From NCBI GenBank assembly GCA_001969505.1, contig LSSK01000961.1, positions 1 to 25,996 of the forward strand: a stretch of DNA of 25,996 bases, in the 5' to 3' direction. Source of the stretch: Zancudomyces culisetae. Taxonomy: Eukaryota > Kickxellomycota > Harpellomycetes > Harpellales > Legeriomycetaceae. Below the pieces are notes generated by a model, which ran no database searches, was not told the origin of the DNA, and saw only the letters and a program-made list of their open reading frames with translations. Shown here one piece after another: positions 1 to 9,000 of the stretch. Position numbers and translations under genes: made by a program. Within the stretch, counting starts at the first letter, position 1; every line of letters starts with the position of its first letter.

Positions 1-74
1 TGATTTCTGCCGGACTCGAACCGGCGACCGTCTGTGTGTTAGACAGACGTGATAACCATCTACACCAAGAAATC
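1..74 (-). tRNA. tRNA-Val (anticodon AAC)
   Basis: On the minus strand this folds as a complete cloverleaf. A 7-bp acceptor stem (GATTTCT with AGAAATC) is followed by the discriminator A at position 1. There is a 3-bp D stem, a 5-bp anticodon stem (TCTGT/ACAGA) around the loop CTAACAC, and a 5-bp T stem (GCCGG/CCGGC) with loop TTCGAGT. The anticodon AAC lies at 38-40 and reads valine codons. No intron is present. The T arm contains a good internal B box. The Pol III terminator would lie beyond the left edge of the window. Confidence 0.96.
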
Positions 75-327
75 ACAAAAAGTTTAAAATATTGTACATA
101 CAAATTTCAAGTTAGTAAACATGTTGAATTTTAGAAAGAGCTGTGTGTATGATAGTGTTGACTGTGCTCGAGTTTGTATGTAAGATCGAGTTTATTCATA
201 TTTATACTCAAAACTAGTTACATATGAAATATAAATATTATAAAAACATTTATCAGATAAAACTCGCAAGTTAAAATTAAAGTGTTAATCTCACTAAACA
301 CAGGGAGAATATTAATCAAAATTCGTA

Positions 328-2744
328 TTATTTTACAATAAAATTGGTAGTTAAAATACAATATCCAACATCAGGGTAACATACGTCTACTGGCCGCGCA
401 CTGAGATTGGAGCCGATATCTCCTTGCAAACTATATAATGACCACCGAGGGTAAATATGAATAGCGGGGGAAGTCTTACGTGTAGCTGATGAGAGATGAT
501 GTTCCTGGTGAAGTTGGTCGCTAGATTCAGCTGTTGACAACATATTCTCCAAGTCTCTGCTTTCTTTCATCCTTGTATTTGCAACTTTGCCTATCAATTC
601 AAAATTTTCAATAAAAAGGTGATAAAGTAAAGATCGCTTTTGTAGTAAAGTATCAAGTTTGGAAATACAATTAAAACCATCACAGTTACCATTTTCACGA
701 TCCAATAAAAGCGATAACGACAAGAAGACGACAATAATTGAGCCGTTCAGTTTCGACAATTCATTATCTGCTAATTTTGTGTGGTTAGCATTTAGAGTAA
801 CTGATGAGGGAGTACTGATCACCTTGCAAAGGGTTTGTAAACCAAATATAGAAGATGCACATTTTCTGGTTTCAAGAACAGAGAGAACCCAATCGGGTGA
901 TATGAAAAATCCCCTTTGCTTTTTTGCAGGTCTAATGGAAAACAACTCGTCTGATTTTGGAGTCTGCTTAACCAGATCTATCGCGTGGTGACTCAAATTA
1001 TAGTCTGACTTGAGTTGTGTATGCAAAGATAGCCACCTGGCTATAAAATCACACGAATCTTTCCTAGATAATGTATATTTGTTGGGTTTGTTGGATTGAT
1101 TATATAAAGGTACGTGTAAATATACAGTTAGAATTAAAAAAAAAAGAAATATTTTAAAACCAGCAAACGATTGGTATTCAAGTAGCAATATTTTACTTTA
1201 CTCTTATTGCTACTTAACAAATGAAATGACTATAGCAAAATATAAAAGATAGCTTACTGTACATTCGCTCTGACTTTTAATAGTATCTGTGGAACAATAA
1301 GCTTCTCCTAAACGTATCATAATAAAACGATATTGGTTTATTGTAATCAGATAATCTACCCCAAAAAGAAACGTTATGAGTTTGACTTACATCGAGCTTG
1401 AAAGGTTGATCCTCAATTTTATTCTCCAAAATAATATGCTTTTTCAGCGTAGCCAGAGGTATTCCACATATATCCCTAACCGCGTCTAAATCACTTTTAT
1501 TCCTTTCCAATCGCAAATAGTCATGTTTGTCCGTTTGTTCATGAGAAAAAATGTATTTATCAAACAGGTCGGTTCTTCCATGCATGTTGATGTTATTTAC
1601 CACACTGTCTTCTGCAATATGGGTTTCCTGTTCTTCAAAACTATCATCGTTTTCCACATAAAAATGCTGGTATCCTCTATTGAGCTCAAAGATATCCGCA
1701 TCGGCTATAAGATTTTCTTGAAAATCTTCAGAAAAGTTCACATAATCATTGAGCTCCGAATCACCTCCCACTCCTATATTTTCACCAGTACACAGTTCAC
1801 CAGGAATCTCAAAAAAGTCTTGTGCAGGTTCTTGGGTACCAACACTAAATTCCTCTATTTCCTCTATTTCCTCTATTTCATTTTCGGCGCTATCGTGTTT
1901 AATATCCCCATCGGTATGTGACGCGTTGTTATCGCAGAATTCATTATCTACATTCAAGTATTGTCCTTTGCGAACTTGGCCCACACCCACTGCACTTTTC
2001 AAGACATTCATTTCGCTCAACTTATGTGTGAGTTCAAAGTCACTATTAATCCCTTTTGTTAAACTGCTATCCCTCTGCTTTTCCAGAGTATCACGATCCA
2101 CATTTTCACAAGGGCTGGAGGAACATTCCAAACTAAATACATCCTGCGTGTTTCTACGCAGGGGCGAGCTGGATAGCTCTATGGTGTCAGTATACCCATT
2201 ACCAAATATAAACTCAAATTTTCTCTTGCTTGTTTCTTTGTATCCTCTACCTCGTCTATCAAACTGTGTAAATATTTTATTCTCGATCCCACCTTCTGTT
2301 TCGATTTCCTCCTCCTTGATAACGTTTTCCTGAAAATCCCGAGAATCGGCTTGGCTTTGCGAAATGTTCTTTATAATTTTATCCCTTAGCTGCCATTCTG
2401 TGTTTATTTTACCAAGTTTATTTAAATTCGACTCCTCGCGAAATTCAGCAAATAATTTGCGATTCCTTGCTGACCCTTCTGCCTCAACTATTCCCATTTG
2501 CACATCATTTTTATTTCCAAACTTATTCGTACAATATTGCTTTTCAGAAGGTTTCCGGGTTTGATCTCCAAAATCGCTTTCCATGTCCTTAAATCCCTTC
2601 CATTTCCCAATTTTTTTTAAATTCTCGAAATCTATTTTTATTTTATAATACTTTAGTTCTGTATGTTCTACAGATAAAGCATTCTATAAGCTTAGTATAA
2701 CACAAAACATTACCCTTGTCGAATCCCATTTCCCCTCCTTTCAT
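328..2744 (-). CDS. Four-exon gene, acidic protein of unknown function (about 697 aa)
   Basis: My model joins exons 2744-2714, 2667-1391, 1307-1258 and 1063-328. The sum is 2094 nt, or 698 codons including TAA, with matching phase at every junction. The long exon has a real ATG at 2584 but its frame stays open upstream, so I extended it through a 46-nt intron to ATG 2744; that first exon is the weakest part. The first two thirds of the protein is hydrophilic, acidic and probably disordered, with an EIE-type repeat near 1852-1880. The C-terminal part looks like a folded helical domain, with segments such as CDFIARWLSLHTQLKSDYNL and GFFISPDWVLSVLETRKC. I do not recognise the family. An exact ACGCGT lies 12 bp upstream of the chosen ATG, which would fit cell-cycle (MBF) control. 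An alternative is a start at 2584 with a shorter protein. Confidence 0.6.
1064..1257 (-). other. Intron 3 of the 328-2744 gene
   Basis: The donor is GTAAGC, a TTCTAAC branch point lies about 70 nt before the end, and the acceptor is TCTAG. The intron is 194 nt in phase 2, and the downstream frame fits. The hydrophobic sequence that appears if 1188-1064 is translated is intron sequence under this model. Confidence 0.65.
1308..1390 (-). other. Intron 2 of the 328-2744 gene
   Basis: Consensus donor GTAAGT follows the codon GAT, and the acceptor is TTTAG. A CTGAT branch candidate lies between them. The intron is 83 nt in phase 0. Reading through it gives a stop at 1277, while splicing opens a 50-nt exon that reads into the next exon. 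Confidence 0.65.
2668..2713 (-). other. Intron 1 of the 328-2744 gene (tentative)
   Basis: Donor GTAATG follows GACAAGG, and the acceptor is CTGTAG. A TACTAAG branch-like motif lies about 20 nt before the acceptor. At 46 nt the intron is very short. Phase 1 is preserved. POL1 intron 3 uses the same GTAATG donor, which lends some support. Confidence 0.4.
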
Positions 2745-3282
2745 TGTAGCGATTGACGCGTGTTTTCTTGAGTTTTTTTTCTTTTTAATTGATGAGTGCC
2801 TTTGATACATTTTTAAATTAGCTATAAACATCTAACCAGCCAATGAAAATACTAGCCACACAAAACTCTGTATTTCCAGCTACACAGCCAATAGAACGAC
2901 TTTATTTATTACTGCGCTTACTTTTCCATAGTAAATTTTGACCTTGAATGTTGATCGTGTTTCTTGTTTTTGCCAAGATACATCAAACAACGAGTATTAG
3001 TAGCTTTTGAACATAGTTGCACATTTTAAGGTAATTTATCAACTTTTTATTATTCTAATGGTATGGTTAATCAATTAAGAAGGATGGTCTGCACAAAAAA
3101 CTTTAAAAAAAACAAAAAAAAGCCCAAGTAAATGCATGTCTTTTTACAATCTCTGAGCGTAAGGGGTGATGGCATCCCTTTCAGCTTAAGAATAATTCCT
3201 GTATCATCACAGTACTAATAATGTGATCCGAAGGCTCAATAATACAACTTGACTAGTATTGCAAATCTACAAGCACTAAAGA
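2745..3282. other. Intergenic region with one strong hairpin
   Basis: No gene is seen. The region holds the upstream part of the 328-2744 gene and the 3' flank of the RING gene, both on the minus strand. A perfect stem lies at 3161-3168 / 3173-3180 with a 4-nt loop. A CTGA/TCAG extension outside a 4-nt bulge lengthens it. A poly-A-rich stretch lies at 3098-3121. Confidence 0.6.
2756..2761. promoter_or_regulatory. MCB element (ACGCGT) next to the start of the 328-2744 gene
   Basis: An exact palindromic ACGCGT lies 12 bp upstream of ATG 2744. In budding yeasts this motif binds MBF (Mbp1/Swi6) at G1/S genes. It is close to the ATG for a promoter site, and it would fall within the coding sequence if translation started at an upstream in-frame ATG at 2831. 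A second ACGCGT lies inside the coding exon at 1921-1926, so chance occurrence is possible. Confidence 0.3.
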
Positions 3283-3822
3283 TTAAGTTTGCTCTACTAG
3301 CCCGATACTCCCATCCCTATCCACCTGCATGGTATATAGATGCGAATATAGATTTGTATCACACAGTGGACAAATTACCGAGTGATGTAACAGGTGATAG
3401 TCTAAACATGCAATGTGGAATCTATGGTTGCACGGTATTTTCCGCACAGGTGTTTTCTGAGATAGATTTCCCGTGCATAAAGCGCATGTTGTCTGGTCGG
3501 CCTTGCTAGTTCTTTTGTTAGTATGATCAGTGTCTTTTATATCGTGTACAATTGAAAACTTTTCTAATTGCTGAGGCGATGTAAATAAGGTAGGTGTGTA
3601 CTTTGGCAATGGAGGAGAGGCTTTTAGAGCATTTTCCGCATTCTGAGCACTGTTTAGTGCACTAGATTCTACTAATGCTTCGATGTGCGCCATATTGGAT
3701 TGGGTTTGAAGTTCTAGCTTGATTTTCTTTTGTTTTCGTTGACGAAGAACGGTGAAGACTGTCACACAAACAAAAAATATTGTAACTGTTATGAAAATTG
3801 GAAGTGTATCGGATTGTAACAT
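3283..3822 (-). CDS. Membrane-anchored RING-H2 protein, probable E3 ubiquitin ligase (179 aa)
   Basis: The start is the ATG at 3822; the open frame upstream has no ATG. Residues about 7-26 form one hydrophobic transmembrane segment, followed by a basic stop-transfer stretch (RQRKQKKIK). A Ser/Pro/Ala-rich linker leads to a C-terminal RING finger of the C3H2C3 type: C113, C116, C131, H133, H136, C139, C151 and C154, with spacing C-x2-C-x14-C-x-H-x2-H-x2-C-x11-C-x2-C. This is the standard cross-brace zinc ligand set of RING-H2 E3 ligases, which bind E2 enzymes. A short tail of 25 residues follows. The membrane anchor and small size resemble ATL-like ligases of the endomembrane system, but I cannot assign an orthologue. 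No intron is needed. The neighbour on the left runs in the same direction 539 nt downstream. Confidence 0.85.
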   Translation of the reverse strand: MLQSDTLPIFITVTIFFVCVTVFTVLRQRKQKKIKLELQTQSNMAHIEALVESSALNSAQNAENALKASPPLPKYTPTLFTSPQQLEKFSIVHDIKDTDHTNKRTSKADQTTCALCTGNLSQKTPVRKIPCNHRFHIACLDYHLLHHSVICPLCDTNLYSHLYTMQVDRDGSIGLVEQT

Positions 3823-4303
3823 CTTCCTATTATTTAGAGTTTTTCTTTTTTCCAATTATAGAGTTGTGATATTGTAGATGTCTTTTATAATGTGGAGGCT
3901 TTATAAAAAAAGAACATTTAAAGAAAATATTTTACTTATATAGCATTCCACCAAAATACTGAAAATATTTTTTTTATTATGCTGTTTATACTAACAATAG
4001 AAATAACGAGTCTTTAAACTAGAGAAATCATAATTAACGGATATAATTTGTATTGAGCTAAACTTGGTGGGTTTGGAATATTCAAATAAAGAAATATTAT
4101 TGGTTGGATAAATTTTGCCTAGGATTCTTTTTATTGGTGTTTTATATGATATTTATTCAACAACACCCCTTCATGCTAGTAAAAAGGAGATTCAGCCTAT
4201 ATATTTCTTTGTTTATTAATGTTATTCCAAAAAACATTAATAATCAATGATTATAGATATACACCATGTCATTAGCCCCTCCTCATAGATAAAATTACTT
4301 GTG

Positions 4304-4350
4304 TTTCACTTTCACTTTCACTTTCACCTTCACCTTCACCTTCACTTTCA
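4304..4350. repeat. Hexanucleotide tandem repeat (YTTCAC)n, about 8 copies
   Basis: Four TTTCAC units are followed by three CTTCAC units and a partial TTTCA, in perfect 6-nt register over 47 nt. It sits in the gene-poor stretch and is not in a supported coding frame. A run of ATGTATAATG-like AT-rich sequence follows directly. Confidence 0.9.
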
Positions 4351-4608
4351 ATGTATAATGTTTAATATATAATGTATCAACAAAGTCATATATATATTAC
4401 TAGGTTGTATTCCTATCTTTGCCACAACATCAGAATCTTTATTATCACTACCTGTTTTCCTTTTTTAATATATTCTATGTTATCTTTAATGTGCCAAGAA
4501 ATAAATAAAGTATATAATATAAAAAAATCTAGATCAAAGAAAATTTTTTTCAAAGTTTTTTGTGGTTTGATTACTGCGGAAATTAAGTGAACCTGGTAGT
4601 AACCTGAC

Positions 4609-5089
4609 TTACAGGCCCACTGCTACAGTAGATCTACAAAATACAAGTAATACACAATTGTCAGACTTTCTGGTGGTATAACGACAATGTCTGAAAGATT
4701 TTCTCCAGTTCTGTAAAAAACCATGTTTTCTTATCAACAGGTACAGACCGATCACTTGCTCGTCTACTTTCATGACTCCAAACTGATGCATGATGGCTGG
4801 CTTTACCAAGTGTCTTAATAGTGTTGAATAGCTCTTAAACAGAGTTATGAAATATATTCAATCGATGTTAGTATGATTGTGTTGCATCGGATCTAGATAA
4901 CGGAATCTAATGAAACGAGGAACGAGGAACTCGGTGGACAAAATTTTGGAAAAACTCCAATAAACTCATTGGGCTGGCTTTGTGGAGATTGTGATTCACA
5001 ACGGCACAAAATTATAGAATTCTGTTTGTAGCGCGTGAAACAAACAAAGTTTGTAGATTAGGTAAATTTACCACAACGGTATCACGCAT
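4609..5089 (-). CDS. Speculative two-exon small protein (80 aa)
   Basis: Exon 1 is 5089-5072 (six codons from an ATG) and exon 2 is 4833-4609 (74 codons plus TAA). The intron would start GTAAAT, carry a perfect TACTAAC at 4873-4867, and end TTTAAG. Phase 0 fits. Exon 2 encodes a basic peptide with many Leu, Arg, Cys and His residues. I recognise no family. A competing +1 frame over the same exon is also open for about 57 codons, and the proposed stop lies inside a GTAAGT donor-like sequence, so the real transcript, if any, may be spliced differently. It could equally be noncoding or chance. Confidence 0.2.
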
Positions 5090-6013
5090 TCAACGGCTTA
5101 GCTCCTTTTCCTCCCCAAAAAAGTGTGAAATTATTATTGGAAGCCTATGGAAATGTCGGACGTTCATACCTTTTTTTTTATTATCGATTAAGGCGTTCCG
5201 ATGAATCTTATATATTACTCAACATCACTGCTAATCAAACTAGCTCATTCCAACCATCAATTGGACTATAACTCTATTTTTTCACATTATTTCTTCCCAA
5301 GTAAACTTGTACAACAATGTATTTTAAACATCTTGGCAGCTAATAGGTTAGGGTTTATTTTACGGAATTGGATTTGCTTAGCTTCATCAATTAAAAGATT
5401 TTTTTTTACGTGTTCGTCAACAAAATGACGATTTTACACACTTGCTGCAATTTAGATGGGAATATCGATTTGAGGAATATTTGTAAGAGGAAACACATTT
5501 GTGGTAAATCCGAATACTTTACTCAACTTTTATTCAAATATCCAATATCCAATAGCAGATACTATTAATTTCTCAGCTGGTTTAGTTCATTGTACAACCA
5601 AGAATATGCAAAAACCCAAACTTTTTTAACACCAGAATATAGCAATATTTTCACTTATTGCGTGATACTCTCGATTTAGCTAATAAGTAGCCGATAAATA
5701 AATCAATGAAGCATTTTTCATTTTGGGTCCTACAATGTTTGATTGAATGTTGAAATATGTTGTATCACAACCGAAAAACTGAAAGCTACTATAATTTAAG
5801 GCTGAAATAAGTGTAATTGTGACTGACTAGAACAAAAGTTATCATCAGACAGAATTAGATCTTCATTAGCACATTTAAATGGTCTTTAACTTCAAACCGA
5901 CTTATGGATGTATTAGTGCATTGTATTGTAAGTCATTAAAAACAAGAGAGGAGAGGAATTAGCTAATCGCAAAAAAAGATTCACAATAATAAAACTAGTT
6001 ATAACTATGCCGG

Positions 6014-9000
6014 TCAAATTTTTAGAGATTTAAAAAGCGATCCCAAGTCGACGAACCTGAACGCAGAAACATCCAGGTACGATTTGACTGTGTTGAAACA
6101 GGTATCAAATTCCGACTTACGGGTGGTGTAATTATTGCCAACAGTTCTATCAATGTCGCCTGAAGCGAGGTCCTTAAAAGTATCAGCAATTCTAGCGCGA
6201 GTTCTTTTAAGGTCAAAAAGAGTGGAATAATATAGTAGTTGGTTATACAAGGAACGCTCTGTGTAGGCTCTCTTCAAAGTCCCCGAACAGCCAATGTCGT
6301 GCCTTAAACACCTGATTGTGCCAGTAGAGTGATTCAAAGCAGAGGAGGAATGGATCAACGATTGCTGGGTGCGGAAATCGCAACCTATGTCATTGCACAC
6401 AAGTTCGCCTTGGTTGTACATAAAAATATGCTGACGTATTTGAAGGATTATTTGGTTGACCAATGTTGAAAAATTTGGAAGAGCACCGCACTCACATTGC
6501 AGACCATTAACTATGCGGTTTTCTCGAACCTGAGCAATTCCAAATATTTGGTATTTATTTCCACAACCTTGGCACGTCAATTCTAGTGGGTCAGAATCCT
6601 TAAATCTTTCAGCATCAGAAATCTGCGAATCAAAAGTCTTCAATTCATTTGTGGTTTGGTTGGAGGGCTTTGATAAATACGAGATATATTTTGAGGCCTC
6701 CAGGCCCAAGGAGGAGGCGATTCGAGCATGATCTATTTCGTTTATTGGTTCGCACAATCTTGAAATTGGAGGGTAGATCTGTTGGGATAAGTACCATTCA
6801 AAATCCACCAGAATAGTTCCACCAGAGTTATTTATTTCTTCAGGGTGATAGGCTCTGGCGGCCAAGGCAGAGGAGGTATTGGAAGTGGAGGAGCTAGACG
6901 AAGACGAACCGGTAGTTCCATTTACAACAGCCGAGGTCGTGCAAATAATATAAGGTACAGTATCGCCGCTGCTGAACGAATACCCGGCCTTTTTCATACG
7001 CAACGCTACACACACATGGGGTTGAGTATGAGCATCGCCATATGCTTCGGGAGCCTTGTTTAAACCCTTTGTAATAACGAATTTGTTTAAAGGAAACCCA
7101 TTCGCCCTTACAACGGATGAAATTCGAGATAGGTAGCCATATATGGGACCCGCTATGGAGTCGGTGTCAGCAGTGTTTAAAAGCAACTTCAAGACATATG
7201 TGGAGACACTCTGCGAAAGCTCACACCAATCTCTTCTAACCAAATCCAACCCTCTCGTTTCAAGTTGTGTGGGAACTTGAGCGTCTATTGGATCATCGTT
7301 GGATGAAGATTGTGCGGGCGCAGGTCCAGTAACGAGTAAAGCGGCATATTTTTTCTTTTTCAAGAGCAAAAGGCGCTTGAAGACACCATCAATATCAAGT
7401 TCCAAGAGTTTGTATCGTTCGTTTACCTGGCGCTTAAAGTTTGCACCAAGTTTGTACGCCTCATTCAGGTCGGTGACAGTCGTATTAATCATGATAGAGT
7501 CAGTATCGCCATAAACCACCTGCAGATCCTGTGATTCAGCAAGAGTTTTAGTATCCATAAGAATTTGTCTGCCCTTTGCTGTAATCAAAATAGCCAGTGG
7601 CTTTGCATAGAAACGCGAATACGTGAACCCCAGACATCCATACATAGAGTTTGCCGTCAGCTTAAGTGCTTTCTGGCGGATATCTAAAGCAAGTTTATCA
7701 CCCTCAGATAGTTTTGGGTTTTTTAGTAGCTTTTTCACCTCCCTGCGTCTCTCAACAAGTGTCTTAAGAAGCCGTGGCAAGATTCCGATTGGAAGGCTTG
7801 GATCAGGAGTCGGTGGAACTTGATCCTCTGTTTGGCTCCGCTCCACAGTGGTGAAACAGATATTGAACTCTTGGATAATTGACGGATACAACGAGTTGAA
7901 ATCCAACAAAACAACATAATTGTCGTAGAGCCCTTTCAGTGGCTCAAGAACTAGACCTCCTGAATATGCTGGTTTTCGGCGTCTGCTTGTAGATATGTTT
8001 GCTGAGGTCAAGTTCTGGGTCTTCGCCTCGTCTTGATCGTCGCTGTCTGCGCCATCCTCATCTTTTGTGTATGTATTGTCAATAACTTCAGAATCTAAAG
8101 TGGCGTTGGCGTTGGTATTGGCATTGGCATTGATGTTGGCATTGGATTTACTTCCGACCTCGGTATTTTTTGGCTTCTTCAATAGTTTAAATGAAAACTT
8201 GTCTGGTCTGATATATTTCTCTCTATAAAACTCGTGTAGCAAAAGAAATTCATTTCGTTCTGCACGGGCTCCAACTAAGGTTCGAGACCACAGATTTCCT
8301 GCAAGTGTAGTCAGCTGCTTTGTTAACATTAACGCCTGTATCTTAACCGCCAAAGAAACGCACAAGTTTGCATCAAATGCTGTGTGTTTGCAGAGATGAA
8401 GTAAAGGCTCTGGTGAGCTAGTCTCCGTGTAGGCCTTTTCAATCCGATCTAGTGGCATGTCTTCTCGTTTTATATGCAGCTCAGAAAGAGCTAGCTGGGT
8501 TAGACCATAACTTTTTGATTTGATTAAATCCTTGGCTGTTAGATATGTGTCGCAGACAATCCGACCCGACATTATTTGCCGCTCCTCAAATGTTGATTCT
8601 CCCATTCCTCCCGCACCAGTCTGCAATTTAGGCCATACACTGCGTTTTGCTCTTCCCAATTTCGACCAATCCGCGATTTTCCCCACTTTCATTCTATGTA
8701 GCAAGACATCCAACCCAAATCCCAAAAAGTTGTGTCCAACTATAACATCTGGGTCTGTTCTGGCCAACATCGCTACTAACGACAACAACAACAGCCGCTC
8801 GGTTTTAAAAACTTGAATATTTTGCTTTCCTCGTGCTTCAATAGCCTTTTGTGTTTGCTGGGTAGCTAGTCTTTCAAAGTCTGTAGGGAACGGTATTCCT
8901 TCCATCTGTCTAATCATAGTTACATGTTCATTTGCTCTAACTGCATTAAACGAGTTATCCTCAACATTCAATGACCCAACCCACATAAAACTAGCCGCAA

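Larger units (their letters stand above)
3823..6013. other. Gene-poor stretch of about 2.2 kb
   Basis: No conserved gene is recognisable on either strand. It is AT-rich and holds the YTTCAC hexamer repeat at 4304-4350, a speculative two-exon microgene at 4609-5089, and only short AT-rich open frames otherwise (for example 5201-5428, low-complexity in look). The left end is the upstream region of the RING gene and the right end is the 3' flank of POL1. Confidence 0.6.

Noticed and set aside
1064-1188. Hydrophobic N-terminus suggesting a separate small membrane protein at 328-1188
   Set aside because: The frame has no ATG there (it begins at TTG), and the stretch contains a TTCTAAC branch point and TCTAG acceptor that join the downstream frame to the upstream gene.
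1523-2564. Plus-strand open frames opposite the 328-2744 gene
   Set aside because: They mirror the acidic, low-complexity minus-strand coding sequence and have no domain of their own.
4609-4833. Retrotransposon or integrase relic
   Set aside because: One frame has scattered His and Cys residues, but the integrase HHCC spacing is absent and there are no long terminal repeats nearby.
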